A stretch of DNA of 64,000 bases from Lysobacter sp. cf310 (GCF_900114355.1 NZ_FOSS01000003.1:369215-433214), one strand, 5' to 3'; counted from the stretch's first letter, positions 33,203-42,074 are shown. The notes: generated by a model not told the origin, from the letters alone. Translations and numbers: made by a program.

Positions 33203-33915
33203 GATGGTTGGAGTTCGATCGCGGCTCACGCCGCTCCCACAGAATGCGGGGAGCGGCGAGTTGCGGCGGCGAGTGAGTGGCGTGGTCGCGGCTTGCGCCG
33301 CTCCTATCCGGAGCTTTGGAGATGGTTGGGTTCGATCATGGCTCACGCCGCTCCCCCAGAATGCGGGGAGCCGCGAGTTGCGAAAGGCGTGTGAGGTGGC
33401 GTGGTCGCGGCTTGCGCCGCTCCTACCCGGAGCTTTGGAGATGGTTGGGTTCGATCATGGCTCACACCGCTCCCACAGAATGCGGGGAGCCCCGAGTTGC
33501 GGCGGGGAGTGAGGTGGCGTGGTCGCGGCTTGCGCCGCTCCTACCTGGAGCTTGGGCGATGGTTGGGGTTCGATCGCGGCTCACGCCGCTCCCACAGAGT
33601 GCGGGGAACGGCGAGCTGCGGCGGCGAGTGAGTGGCGTGGTCGCGGCTTGCGCCGCTCCTACCCAGAGCTTGGGCGATGGTTGGGGTTCGATCGCGGCTC
33701 ACGCCGCTCCCACAGAATGCGGGGAGCGGCGAGTTGCGGCGGCGAGTGAGTGGCGTGGTCGCGGCTTGCGCCGCTCCTACCTGGAGCTTGGGCGATGGTT
33801 GGGGTTCGATCGCGGCTCACTCCGCTCCCACAGAATGCGGGGAGCGGCGAGTTGCGGCGGCGTGTGAGGTGGCGTGGTCGCGGCTTGCGCCGCTCCTACC
33901 CGGAGCTTGGGCGAT
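33203..33915. repeat. Tandem array of REP elements, six 118-bp units
   Basis: Six units of about 118 bp in one direction. Each unit has a type-B palindrome (core CGGCTCACGCCG, starting at 33217, 33334, 33453, 33572, 33690, 33808) and a type-A palindrome (core CGGCTTGCGCCG, starting at 33285, 33404, 33522, 33640, 33758, 33877), joined by GATGGTTGGG-type and GCGGGGAGCGGCGAGTTGCGG-type spacers. On the minus strand type A begins GTAG, type B GTGG, like REPs handled by RAYT transposases. All frames are open across the array because the period has few stops; these are not genes. No CRISPR-like unique spacers. The last unit ends shortly before the WS/DGAT gene terminator. Confidence 0.92.
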
Positions 33916-33926
33916 GACGCGGCGCG

Positions 33927-33954
33927 GCGCGGTGCGATTCGAATCGCACCGCGC
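33927..33954. terminator. 28-bp perfect palindrome after the acyltransferase gene
   Basis: GCGCGGTGCGATTC and its exact reverse complement, back to back, without a loop, 11 bases beyond the stop of the minus-strand gene (33965). A hairpin with a minimal loop is possible; no T-tract, so it may serve as a Rho-type terminator or protein site. Confidence 0.5.
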
Positions 33955-33964
33955 GCGGCCGCGC

Positions 33965-35422
33965 TCAGTCGCCGGCGGCGACCAGGGCGTCGGCGCCGGC
34001 GGCGTCGAGGGTGTGGTCCCAGTTGCCCATCAGCGCCAGGTACAGCAGCTTGTCGAACTCGGCGCCGAAGCGGCTGATCACCGCGTCCGGATCGGGGATC
34101 AGTTTGGCGTCGGCGATCAGGCCGAAATGGACGCGGCCGTTGTAGCTGAGGATGGAAATGCCGACGCCGATCGAGCCGGTCTGGGGCACCCAGAACATCA
34201 TCTCGCGCAGGGTGCAGCCGGCCAGGTACAGCGGCTGCTGCGGGCCGGGCACGTTGGTGGCGACCGCGGTGGCCTTGCGGCTGAAGAGCTCCAGCGCCAG
34301 CCCCTGCACCTGCGACGGCGCCATGCCTAGCGCGGCTAGAAGCCCAAATGCAACAATGGCTTGCCGAGAATTCTTAAGGTTATTCATGCACTCGGCGACG
34401 CGCTCGACCCGGCGGATCGGGTTGTGCTCGCCGACCGGCAGTTCCAGGAACACCAGGCCGAAATGGTTGCCGAGTTTCTTGGCGTGTTCGAGCGGGCGCA
34501 GGTTGACCGGCACGGTCGCGCGCAGGGTCACGCCGTCGACGTTGTCGCCGCGCTCGATCATGTAGTTGCGCAGCGCGCCGGCGGCGGTGGCCATCAGCAC
34601 GTCGTTGACGGTGCAGTCGCAGGCGCGACCGACCGCCTTCACTTCTTCCAGGTCCAAGGGCTCGGCCCAGGCCACGCGCTTGCTCACGCCGAGCTTGCCG
34701 CGCAGCAGCGAGGGCGGATCGTCCGACAGGGCCAGGGCGTTGAGCAGCTCGCGCGCGATCTCGCCGCCCTCCTTGGCCAGCATGCCGGCCAGGGTCGGGT
34801 CGCGGTACATCTCCATGCCCTTTTCCAGCGCACGCGAGCCCAGCTTCATGTAGCGGTCGACCGCGCCGACCCGGCGCGCGACCTCGACGCCGTCGGTCTT
34901 GAGCCAGGCGTGCGGCAGATCGCTGCCCTTGGCCGGCTCGCGGGTGGTGTCGGTCAGCGACAGCAGCACCTGGACCAGGGCGATGCCGTCAGCGTAGCTG
35001 TGGTGGATGCGCGCGATCAGGGCCGAGCCGCCGTCGTAGCGCTCGACCAGATGGAATTGCCACAACGGCCGACTGTGATCGAGCGGGCTGGACGCGAGCT
35101 GGCTCACGAAGCGTTCCAGGCCGCGCTTGCCGCCGCGGCCCGGCAGCGCGGTCAGCTGCACATGCCAGTCCAGATCGAAGTCCTCGTCGGTCTGCCAGGA
35201 CGCGCCGGCCGGCGTGTCCACCGCCTTCTGGCGGAACCGCGTATAGGCCAGGAAGCGCTGCTTGACCACGCGCCGCAAGGTATCGATCGACATCGGTTCG
35301 GCGAACATCAGCACGCCGGTGATCATCATCGGATTGGTCGGTCGCTCCATGCGCAACCAGGCCGTATCCACTCGCGACATCGGTTCGCGACGCGCGCGCT
35401 TGCGCGGTTCTGCTGTGGCCAT
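33965..35422 (-). CDS. Wax ester synthase/diacylglycerol acyltransferase
   Basis: A 485-aa WS/DGAT acyltransferase. Seen: the HHxxxDG motif (H140-H141-S-Y-A-D145-G146) and the C-terminal conserved pieces GNHFGLVFLELP and TNVPGPQQPLYLAGC. Members transfer acyl groups from acyl-CoA to fatty alcohols or diacylglycerols, producing wax esters or triacylglycerols. No signal peptide; probably membrane-associated. The start follows GGAGGGCGC. A patch at 34322-34390 (residues near NNLKNSRQAIVAFGLL) uses AT-rich codons unlike the rest (AAT, TCT, ATT, TTT, CTA) but without frameshift. Confidence 0.92.
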   Translation of the reverse strand: MATAEPRKRARREPMSRVDTAWLRMERPTNPMMITGVLMFAEPMSIDTLRRVVKQRFLAYTRFRQKAVDTPAGASWQTDEDFDLDWHVQLTALPGRGGKRGLERFVSQLASSPLDHSRPLWQFHLVERYDGGSALIARIHHSYADGIALVQVLLSLTDTTREPAKGSDLPHAWLKTDGVEVARRVGAVDRYMKLGSRALEKGMEMYRDPTLAGMLAKEGGEIARELLNALALSDDPPSLLRGKLGVSKRVAWAEPLDLEEVKAVGRACDCTVNDVLMATAAGALRNYMIERGDNVDGVTLRATVPVNLRPLEHAKKLGNHFGLVFLELPVGEHNPIRRVERVAECMNNLKNSRQAIVAFGLLAALGMAPSQVQGLALELFSRKATAVATNVPGPQQPLYLAGCTLREMMFWVPQTGSIGVGISILSYNGRVHFGLIADAKLIPDPDAVISRFGAEFDKLLYLALMGNWDHTLDAAGADALVAAGD

Positions 35423-35766
35423 GCGCCCTCCAAAGCGTATCCGTCGAGTGAATCACGCGGTCGCGAGCGGCGTCAACGCGGCCAGGCGGGGAATCGGCAA
35501 TCGGCGGAAACTCACGACCAGCCCGTGCGGCCTCGATTCGTCATCGCCGCGACAACGCGGGTCCAGCGACTTCAGCGCGAACGGGGCGCACAACGACGCC
35601 GGCAGATGGAACCGCGTGCTCCGCAGCGTCCGCCGTGCCAGACCTTCTCCCGGCCGGCGAAGGCGGAGCTCCAGCGAAAGGGACGAGCTGGCGTGAGCGA
35701 TAGGGCGCCAAAGAAGGACGTCCCCCTCCTAGGTCGGGACCGGCTCCGGGATTGTGCCGACGCGCC
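35423..35766. other. Intergenic region without a supportable gene
   Basis: 344 bp between two minus-strand genes. It should hold the acyltransferase promoter and the end of the photolyase transcript. I see no repeat, RNA or clear hairpin. Confidence 0.5.
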
Positions 35767-37209
35767 CTAAGCCCCCGGCTCGCGCTGTTTGCGATACGCC
35801 GCCAAGGCCGCATCGCGACCCGCGGCCAGGTCCACCAGCGGCTGCGGCGGATAGTCCGGTGCGAGCCGACGCAGGGTGGCCGGGTCGCGCCAGGGCGCGA
35901 AGCGCAGCGGCACCGGCAGCGCGGCCAGCTCCGGCACCCAGCGCGCGATGTAGCGCCCGTCGGGGTCGAACTTCTCGGCCTGGGTGACCGGATTGAACAC
36001 GCGGAAGTAAGGCGCGGCGTCGGCGCCGGTGCCGGCCACCCACTGCCAGCCCAGCGTGTTGTTGGCCAGGTCGGCGTCGACCAGGGTGTCCCAGAACCAG
36101 CGCGCGCCGTGGCGCCAGTGGTAGCGCAGGTGTTTGGTCAGATAGCTGGCCACGATCATGCGCACGCGGTTGTGCATCCAACCGGTGTGCCAAAGCTCGC
36201 GCATGCCGGCATCGACGATGGGCACGCCGGTGCGGCCGTGCTGCCAATCCTGCAGGCGCGGCTGAACCAGGCGTGCCCAGTCGAAGTCGTCGAAGCGCGG
36301 ATTGAAATTGCGCTCCGGGGTGTGCGGAAAGTGGTGCAGCAGGTGATGGGCGAATTCGCGCCAGCCCAGTTCGCGGATCGCCGCGTCGATGTCGCCGGCA
36401 CGCGCGGCGGTGCGTTGCGCTTCCAGCGCCGCGACCACGCGCCAGGGCGCGATCTCGCCGAAATGCAGGTGCGGCGACAGCCGCGAGGTGCCGACGCGAT
36501 CGGGGCGGTCGCGCTGCTGGGCGTAGCCGTCGAGCGCGCCTTCCAGGAAGGTCTCCAGCGCTTCGCGCGCGCCGGCCTCGCCGGGCGTCCAGTGTTCCCA
36601 GAAGCCGCCGTCCCAGCCCCGCGAGGGCAGCAGCTTCAGCGCGTCCAGGGCCACGCCTTCCGGCCCCTGCGCGCTGCCGGGCAGGTGCGCCGGCGGATCC
36701 CAGGTCGGCTGCAGGCGCCACGCGGCCAGGGCCGCGCGCCAGAACGGAGTGAACACGCGATAGGGTTCGCCCTGCTTGGTCGCCAGCTGCCAGGGTTCGA
36801 ACAGCAGCGCGCCGTTGTGGCTTTCCGCGCGCGCGCCCTGCCGGCGCAAGGTCTGCTTGATGCGGGTGTCGCGCTTCTCGATCGCCGGTTCGTAGCGGCG
36901 GTTCCAGTACACCGCCTCGGCGTCGGTGGCCAGCAGCAGCGATTGCAGGGTCGGCAGGCTGGGGCCGACGAAGCGGCGCAGGTGCGAACCGCGCGCGCGC
37001 AAGTCGCGATCCAGCGCGGCCAGGGAATGATGACGCCACGCGTCGGAGGCGGCGCCGGGACGCCAGTCGCCCTGCTCGTCGGGTGCGTGGATGTAGATCG
37101 GAATCGGCGTATAGCCGTCGTCCAGCGCGGCGCGCAGGGCCGGATTGTCGGCCAGGCGCAGGTCGTCGCGGAACCAGACCAGCGCGGTGGCGGCGGCAAC
37201 GTCGGGCAT
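35767..37209 (-). CDS. phrB: Deoxyribodipyrimidine photolyase
   Basis: A 480-aa FAD photolyase that splits cyclobutane pyrimidine dimers in UV-damaged DNA using light. Seen: the N-terminal Rossmann-like domain with LVWFRDDLRLADNPAL, and the C-terminal FAD domain with TSRLSPHLHFGEI, RTGVPIVDAGMREL and the MHNRVRMIVASYLTKHL-type helix and DADLANNTLGWQWVAGTG signature, all diagnostic of class-I photolyases. The start is the ATG of MPDVAAATALVWF; the frame runs open upstream through the protease gene region without meaning. It stands alone between the acyltransferase and the protease. Confidence 0.93.
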   Translation of the reverse strand: MPDVAAATALVWFRDDLRLADNPALRAALDDGYTPIPIYIHAPDEQGDWRPGAASDAWRHHSLAALDRDLRARGSHLRRFVGPSLPTLQSLLLATDAEAVYWNRRYEPAIEKRDTRIKQTLRRQGARAESHNGALLFEPWQLATKQGEPYRVFTPFWRAALAAWRLQPTWDPPAHLPGSAQGPEGVALDALKLLPSRGWDGGFWEHWTPGEAGAREALETFLEGALDGYAQQRDRPDRVGTSRLSPHLHFGEIAPWRVVAALEAQRTAARAGDIDAAIRELGWREFAHHLLHHFPHTPERNFNPRFDDFDWARLVQPRLQDWQHGRTGVPIVDAGMRELWHTGWMHNRVRMIVASYLTKHLRYHWRHGARWFWDTLVDADLANNTLGWQWVAGTGADAAPYFRVFNPVTQAEKFDPDGRYIARWVPELAALPVPLRFAPWRDPATLRRLAPDYPPQPLVDLAAGRDAALAAYRKQREPGA

Positions 37210-37261
37210 CGCGGGACCGGGGCAGTCTGGGGAGCGCCAGTATGCCGTTCCGCCGGGCCAG

Positions 37262-37290
37262 AAAGACGGGGCCCGCGTGGGGCCCCGTCC
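37262..37290 (-). terminator. Intrinsic-type terminator of the S8 protease gene
   Basis: GACGGGGCCC - GCGTG - GGGCCCCGTC, a perfect 10-bp stem 15 bases past the protease stop, followed on the minus strand by TTTCT. Confidence 0.75.
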
Positions 37291-37304
37291 GGGTGTTGCG
37301 AGAC

Positions 37305-38942
37305 TTACTGCGACTGCAGTTCGGCGATCGCGGCCGGGGTCTGGACCAGGCCCCAACCGGTGTTGTTGTCGTAACCGGCGGCGTCGATGTCCTGCGCCGT
37401 GGTCAGCAGCGCATCGCGCACCTGCGCTGCGGTCGCGGTCGGCTTGGAGCTCCACACCACTGCGGCCACGCCGGACACGTGAGGCGTGGCCATCGAGGTA
37501 CCGCTCATGGTCTGGTAAGCGGTGTTGGACACCGACGGGGTGGCGTCGACGGTCGCGGTCTGCCCGGCCAGGTTGGCCACGATGGTCTGGCCGTCGGCCT
37601 GGCTGATGCCCACCGCCGGCAGCGTGGTGGTGACCGGGTTGCCGTTGGCGTCGTACATGCCGATGCGCAGGTCGCCGGCGACGTTGTTGTAGATCACCAC
37701 GCCCAGGGCGCGGCCGGACTTGGCCTTGGTGATCTTGTCGACGAAGGTGTTGGTGCCGCGCTGGCAGACCACGATCTTGTTGCGCCAGGTGCTGGACGAG
37801 GTCTGGCACAGGCCGCCGTTGACCCAGCCCGCGCTGGCGGTGGTCTGCTTGGAACCGGCGACCGGGATCGCGGCGAAGCTGGAGCTGCCGACCAGCAGCG
37901 GATCGTTCTTCATCGGATAGGTGCTGAGCGTGTCCACGCCCGGCGCGGCGATGTCGACGGCGCTGTTGAACTGCGAGAAGTCGGCCTTGACGTTGGCCGA
38001 GTCCACCGCCGCCACCGACACCACCGAGCTGTAGGACGCCGGGTAGCTCAGGCTGGAGTCGCCGTCGTTGCCGGCCGCGGCGATGCTGAGCACGCCGTTG
38101 TTGGCCAGGGTCTGGAAGGCGTTCTGCTCGGTGGTCGAGCTGGTCGGACCGCCCAGGCTCATGCTGATGATCTTGGCGCCGGCGGTGTTGCAGCGATTGG
38201 CGGCGTCGACCAGGGTCGACGAGTAGGTCCAGTTGCACTGGCCGTGGCCGCTGCCGTTGGTGCCGTTGGTGCCGAAGATCTTGATGATGTGCAGCGAGAC
38301 CTTGCCCGGGCTCACGCCGACCACGCCGGTGCTGTTGTTGGCCGCGGCGATGGTGCCGGCGACATGGGTGCCGTGGCCGCAGGTGTCGGTGTCCCAACCG
38401 GTGGGATAGCCGGTGATGGTCATGCCGGCGAAATCTTCGTGGGTCTTGTTGATGCCCGAATCGATCACGCAGACCTTGATACCCGCGCCGGTGGCGGCAC
38501 CGGCGTCGAGCACGCCGTCCTGGTTGGCGTCCCACACGTTGCGGGCCTGCACCTGGTCGATGCCGTAGGGCACGCTCTGCGCCTGCAGATAGCGCGGCTG
38601 GTCGATCTCGACCGATTCCACGTCCGGGTTGCTGCGCAGGGCCTTGATGGCCTCGGGCGAGGACAGGGTCATCACCGCGCTGTTGAGGCGGTCGAACTGA
38701 TAGTTGACCACGGCGTCGCCGCTGCGCGCGGCACTGAGCTTGCCGCGCAGGGTCTGGATGCGCTGACCCAGGCTCAGGGTCGAGGCACCGGCGCTCTTGC
38801 CGGCGGCGGCGCCGGCGGTGCCGGCCTTGAACTTGACCCATACGCGGTTCGGATTGGGCTGCTCCTGCGCCGCAGCGGTGCTGGCAGCGATCATCGTGGC
38901 CAGGCCCAGGCCCAGCGCGTACATCAACTTGCTCTGCTTCAT
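37305..38942 (-). CDS. Secreted subtilisin-like serine protease (S8) with PA insert
   Basis: A 545-aa exported protease. Seen: signal peptide (about 1-25, ending STAAAQ), a propeptide-type inhibitor domain (about 30-120), and an S8 catalytic domain with Asp161 (VCVIDSGIN), His190 (CGHGTHVAGT) and Ser483 (GTSMATPHV). A protease-associated (PA) domain at about 365-460 is inserted before the Ser motif. No C-terminal pre-peptidase or P/proprotein domain is present, so the form ends at the catalytic domain. It should be secreted by the type II system after Sec export and act as an extracellular digestive or virulence enzyme. The upstream region has a possible Clp/CRP-type site. Confidence 0.93.
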   Translation of the reverse strand: MKQSKLMYALGLGLATMIAASTAAAQEQPNPNRVWVKFKAGTAGAAAGKSAGASTLSLGQRIQTLRGKLSAARSGDAVVNYQFDRLNSAVMTLSSPEAIKALRSNPDVESVEIDQPRYLQAQSVPYGIDQVQARNVWDANQDGVLDAGAATGAGIKVCVIDSGINKTHEDFAGMTITGYPTGWDTDTCGHGTHVAGTIAAANNSTGVVGVSPGKVSLHIIKIFGTNGTNGSGHGQCNWTYSSTLVDAANRCNTAGAKIISMSLGGPTSSTTEQNAFQTLANNGVLSIAAAGNDGDSSLSYPASYSSVVSVAAVDSANVKADFSQFNSAVDIAAPGVDTLSTYPMKNDPLLVGSSSFAAIPVAGSKQTTASAGWVNGGLCQTSSSTWRNKIVVCQRGTNTFVDKITKAKSGRALGVVIYNNVAGDLRIGMYDANGNPVTTTLPAVGISQADGQTIVANLAGQTATVDATPSVSNTAYQTMSGTSMATPHVSGVAAVVWSSKPTATAAQVRDALLTTAQDIDAAGYDNNTGWGLVQTPAAIAELQSQ

Positions 38943-39247
38943 CGATCCCCCAATGGAATGTCGGTCGCGCTCCGGACGGAGCGGCTAGTCGCTCGGGCGT
39001 GCCGTAAGCGCCCGATCGACCGACACTATCCAAACGGGCTCATACCGGCCCCACCCTACCCGCTAGGGAAAATCACCAGCTTGTGTGACAGATTTCTCAA
39101 ATTGGAGAAACGCAAGTTGAGCATGGCACTTTGCGCGTGTCTGGAATGCACGAAAGCGCTCGCGTGCCCGCCGCGAGGTCGTATCGGATAAGCCGCGGCC
39201 TCGCCTGCGGGCGAAGCGACCGGGGCGGCGCCCGGTGGCGGTGGGCC
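38943..39247. other. Upstream region of the protease gene
   Basis: 305 bp between the protease start and the alr stop, both on the minus strand. It contains an AT-rich stretch (39061-39130) with a TTTCTC-N6-GAGAAA dyad (39093-39110) and the CRP-like site listed separately. No gene. Confidence 0.55.
39084..39099 (-). promoter_or_regulatory. Possible Clp/CRP-type operator
   Basis: TGTGA-CAGATT-TCTCA fits TGTGA-N6-TCACA at nine of ten half-site bases. It lies about 140 bp before the protease start. In xanthomonads and Lysobacter the CRP-like protein Clp controls extracellular proteases; this link is inferred, not shown. Confidence 0.35.
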
Positions 39248-40324
39248 TCAGGTTTCGACGAAACGCACCCGGCGCGTGATCGAGCAGGTCAGCTCGTAGC
39301 CGATCGTGGCCGAGACTTCGGCGATGCGTTCCACCGGCAACTCCGGGCCCCACAGAATGACCGGATCGCCGACGCGGGCGTCGGGGATGCCGCGCAGGTC
39401 GATGGTCATCAGGTCCATCGAGACCCGACCGATCACTTGGGTGGCCTGGCCACCGACCAGCACCGGCGTGCCCGAGGGCGCGGCGCGCGGGTAGCCGTCG
39501 CCGTAACCGATCGCGGCGACGCCGACGTTCATGTCTTCCGGGCATTCCCAGGTCGCGGCGTAGCCGATGCGTTCGCCGCGGCGCACGCGGTTGACCGCGA
39601 TCAGACGCGTGGACAGGGTCATGGCCGGGCGCAAGCCGAAATCGGCGCCGGTGGTGCCCTCCACCACCGAGATGCCGTACAGCGCGCCGCCCGGGCGGAT
39701 CCAGTCGGCGTGGGCATCCGGCCAGCCGAGCACGGCGGCGGAGTTGGCCAGCGAGCGCGCACCGTCAAGGCCGGCGGTGGCGTCGGCGAACGCACGCAGC
39801 TGCGCGGGTGTCTGCGGATTGGCGAATTCGTCGGAGCTGGCGAAGTGGTTCATCAGCACGATGCCGTCGGCCACGCCCGCCAGAGCGGACAGGCGCGCGT
39901 AAGCCTCGCGCACCTGCTCGGGCGCGAAGCCGAGCCGGTGCATGCCGGTGTCGACCTTGAGCCAGCAGCGGATCGGCTCGCCGTCGGCGGCCTGCTCCAG
40001 CATTTCGATCTGGCTGAGGTGGTGGACCACGGTTTCCACGCCCAGACGACGCAGCTGCGGCAGGTCGTCGGCCTCGTCGAAGCCCGACAACAGCACGATC
40101 GGCTGCGACAGGCCGGCCGCGCGCAGGCGGTCGGCATCGGATAGCGCGGCCACGCCGAAGGCGTCGGCGCCTTCCAGGGCGCGGGCGACGCGCTCCAGGC
40201 CGTGGCCGTAGCCGTCGGCCTTGACCACCGCCATGACGCGGCTGTGCGGCGCGCGCGCGCGCGCCTGGGCGAGGTTATGACGCAGGGCGTCGGTGTGGAT
40301 GCTTGCGGAAGTCGGACGTGCCAT
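39248..40324 (-). CDS. alr: Alanine racemase
   Basis: A 358-aa PLP enzyme that interconverts L- and D-alanine for peptidoglycan. Seen: the PLP Lys35 in AVVKADGYGHG, the TIM-barrel core, and the C-terminal catalytic Tyr255 (ERIGYAATW) with IGYGDGYPR. It acts in the cytoplasm, as a dimer in the family. Start MARPTSASIH. dnaB lies upstream, with three genes in between; dnaB-alr vicinity is seen in other gammaproteobacteria. Confidence 0.95.
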   Translation of the reverse strand: MARPTSASIHTDALRHNLAQARARAPHSRVMAVVKADGYGHGLERVARALEGADAFGVAALSDADRLRAAGLSQPIVLLSGFDEADDLPQLRRLGVETVVHHLSQIEMLEQAADGEPIRCWLKVDTGMHRLGFAPEQVREAYARLSALAGVADGIVLMNHFASSDEFANPQTPAQLRAFADATAGLDGARSLANSAAVLGWPDAHADWIRPGGALYGISVVEGTTGADFGLRPAMTLSTRLIAVNRVRRGERIGYAATWECPEDMNVGVAAIGYGDGYPRAAPSGTPVLVGGQATQVIGRVSMDLMTIDLRGIPDARVGDPVILWGPELPVERIAEVSATIGYELTCSITRRVRFVET

Positions 40325-40460
40325 CGCGCTAGTTTATCGGCTGGCGGGCGTGCGCAGGCTGTCGGGTTGGGGTATCGCTGCTCCCGCTTACCGCAGGCGA
40401 AGGGTGCAAAGCGGGGAAGGTGCTTGGAGGGCGTTGAAGTTGGCGTTGCAGGGCTCGGCG

Positions 40461-40500
40461 GCCCTCACCCCAACCCCTCTCCCGCGAGTGGGAGAGGGGC
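40461..40500. repeat. Dispersed CCCTCTCCC/GGGAGAGGG palindrome, copy 1
   Basis: GCCCTCACCCCAAC followed by CCCCTCTCCC-GCGAGT-GGGAGAGGGG, a perfect 10-bp stem. It has the same head (GCGGCCCTCACCCC) as the copy at 46119-46160. Typical of repeats scattered in Xanthomonadaceae genomes. It lies between alr and the M23 gene. Confidence 0.85.
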
Positions 40501-40534
40501 TAAAGCGCGCAGTGGCGAAAGGCGAAGCGCAGGC

Positions 40535-41677
40535 TCAGTCGACGAACTCCAACACCGTATTCGGCGCCGGCCGCTCGCGTTCGCGCGTGAGCCGTTCGGA
40601 CGCCTGCGGCGGCGTCCAGGGCGCCTTGCCGAGCTGGGACAGATCCGGATAGCGGCCCAGCACGCGGAACCCGTGCAGTTCGAAGGCGACGCCTTCCGCG
40701 CCCAGCGGCGAGTTGCGGTCGGAGACGTGGAAATGCAGGTGCGGGCCGGTGGAGTCGCCGGTGAAGCCCAGCGCGGCCAGGGTCTCGCCGCGGCGCACGC
40801 GCTGGCCGGGTTTCACCCGCGCGCTGCCGGTCTTGAGGTGTTCGTAGAACGCGTAGCGACCGTCGCCCAGGTCCAGGGCGACGTAGTTGCCGGTGGCCTC
40901 GCCCAGGGTCTGCTTGCCGTGTTCGGAGATGAGAGCGGTCTCGACCACGTCGTCGCGCACCGCCACCACGGTGGCGTCGGCCACCGCCAGCACGTCGGCG
41001 CCGTAGCCGTAGGTGTTGGCGACCAGGTCCTTGTCGCCCTGGCTGGTGCGGCCCTGGGCATCGAGCTTGACCCAGTCGATCGCGTGGCGCCCCGGGATAC
41101 GCGCCTTGCCGTCGACGGTGTACAGCACGCGACGATGGCCGCGCGGCCAGTCCGGATGGTGGATCGCGATCCAGGGGCCGCCACGCACCGGCGCGCCCAG
41201 GATCAAGCGCGGCGCCACGGCCACCGCGACTTCGCCGCCGTCGACCGTCTGCGGCGCGTCCCTGCCTATGACCAGATAGCGCAGCCGATGATCGAGCCGC
41301 TGCGGCGGTGGCGCGTTCGCCGGCAAGCTCAGTTCCACGTAGAGCACGCCGCGCTGGCCCGGCGCCAGGGTCAGCGCATCGCTGCCCTGCACCGCCGCCA
41401 GGCGATCGAAGCGGCGCGCGAGCGCCTCGCCTTCGTAGCTGGCCAGCGCCTGCCCGCGTCCGGCGTCGCGCACGTCCGCACCCGTCAGGCGCAGCGGCTC
41501 GTTGCTGAAGTTGGTCGCATGCAGTTCGTAGACCAGCACCGACGCGCCGTCCATGCGCACCGGTGCGGGCGCGATCGGCACCTGCAGATCGAAGGACTGC
41601 CGTAGGGGCGCGACCGGGTCGGCCGCGTGCAGGAAACCGGAGAAGGAAAGCAAAGCGGCGAACGCGATGGCCCGCAT
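40535..41677 (-). CDS. Secreted M23-family peptidase
   Basis: A 380-aa exported protein (signal peptide 1-18, ending FLHA). The N-terminal half (20-160) is beta-rich; the C-terminal domain (about 195-325) has the M23 pattern: HAID at 198-201 in place of the usual first metal motif, and HLHFH at 313-317. M23 enzymes are zinc endopeptidases that cut peptidoglycan cross-bridges; the non-canonical first motif (H-x2-D rather than H-x-G-x-D) leaves room for altered or lost activity. Start MRAIAFAALLSFSG is the first Met with a signal-like sequence; the frame upstream is Arg/Ser-rich. Confidence 0.82.
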   Translation of the reverse strand: MRAIAFAALLSFSGFLHAADPVAPLRQSFDLQVPIAPAPVRMDGASVLVYELHATNFSNEPLRLTGADVRDAGRGQALASYEGEALARRFDRLAAVQGSDALTLAPGQRGVLYVELSLPANAPPPQRLDHRLRYLVIGRDAPQTVDGGEVAVAVAPRLILGAPVRGGPWIAIHHPDWPRGHRRVLYTVDGKARIPGRHAIDWVKLDAQGRTSQGDKDLVANTYGYGADVLAVADATVVAVRDDVVETALISEHGKQTLGEATGNYVALDLGDGRYAFYEHLKTGSARVKPGQRVRRGETLAALGFTGDSTGPHLHFHVSDRNSPLGAEGVAFELHGFRVLGRYPDLSQLGKAPWTPPQASERLTRERERPAPNTVLEFVD

Positions 41678-41738
41678 GCGGGAGGATGGCCTGGGAACGA
41701 AAGGAAGTCGCCCGACGCCAGGCGCCGGGGCCGATGAA

Positions 41739-42074
41739 TCACATCGCCGTGCGCAGCTCGTCGATCGCCGCGTCCGACAACCACAGCAAGGTATTGAGGT
41801 AGTCGTCGATGCAGCCGACGACGTCCGCGCGCGGGCCCTCGCGCCAGACCGCCGACGCATAGAACGCGTCCTGCTGCGCGACCAGATCGGCCTGGTCGCG
41901 GTAGGCGCGGATCAGGTACCAGCTTTCGTGCTCGTGCTGGCTGCGTCCGAACGCGACCACGTCCATGCCGCATTCGCGCAGCAACGGCAGCGCGCGCCGG
42001 GTCATGACCTGTTCGAACCGGGTGCCCGATTCGGGCTGGAGCCGGTAGGTACGCACTTCGATCAATCGCTGCAT
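41739..42074 (-). CDS. NIPSNAP-family protein
   Basis: A 111-aa protein of the NIPSNAP fold (dimeric alpha/beta barrel): EVRTYRLQPESGTRFEQ, HEHESWYLIRAYRD and the aromatic residues typical of the family. Function is not known. It is upstream of the M23 gene (61 bp) on the same strand. The start MQRLIEV is the first Met. Confidence 0.8.
   Translation of the reverse strand: MQRLIEVRTYRLQPESGTRFEQVMTRRALPLLRECGMDVVAFGRSQHEHESWYLIRAYRDQADLVAQQDAFYASAVWREGPRADVVGCIDDYLNTLLWLSDAAIDELRTAM

Noticed and set aside
33203-33915. Regular repeat spacing suggesting a CRISPR array
   Set aside because: The sequences between palindromes are themselves repeated, not unique spacers, and no cas genes are near.
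33277-34330. Open frames of 76-232 codons across the REP array
   Set aside because: They arise from the array period lacking stops; the translated products are repeats of the palindrome, with no start signals.
38797-38988. Short plus-strand frame opposite the protease signal region
   Set aside because: No ribosome-binding site, overlaps a well-supported gene.
35767-39033. Photolyase fused to a large N-terminal region
   Set aside because: The upstream part of the frame is the wrong phase of the S8 protease gene; the photolyase has its own ATG at 37209 and normal length.
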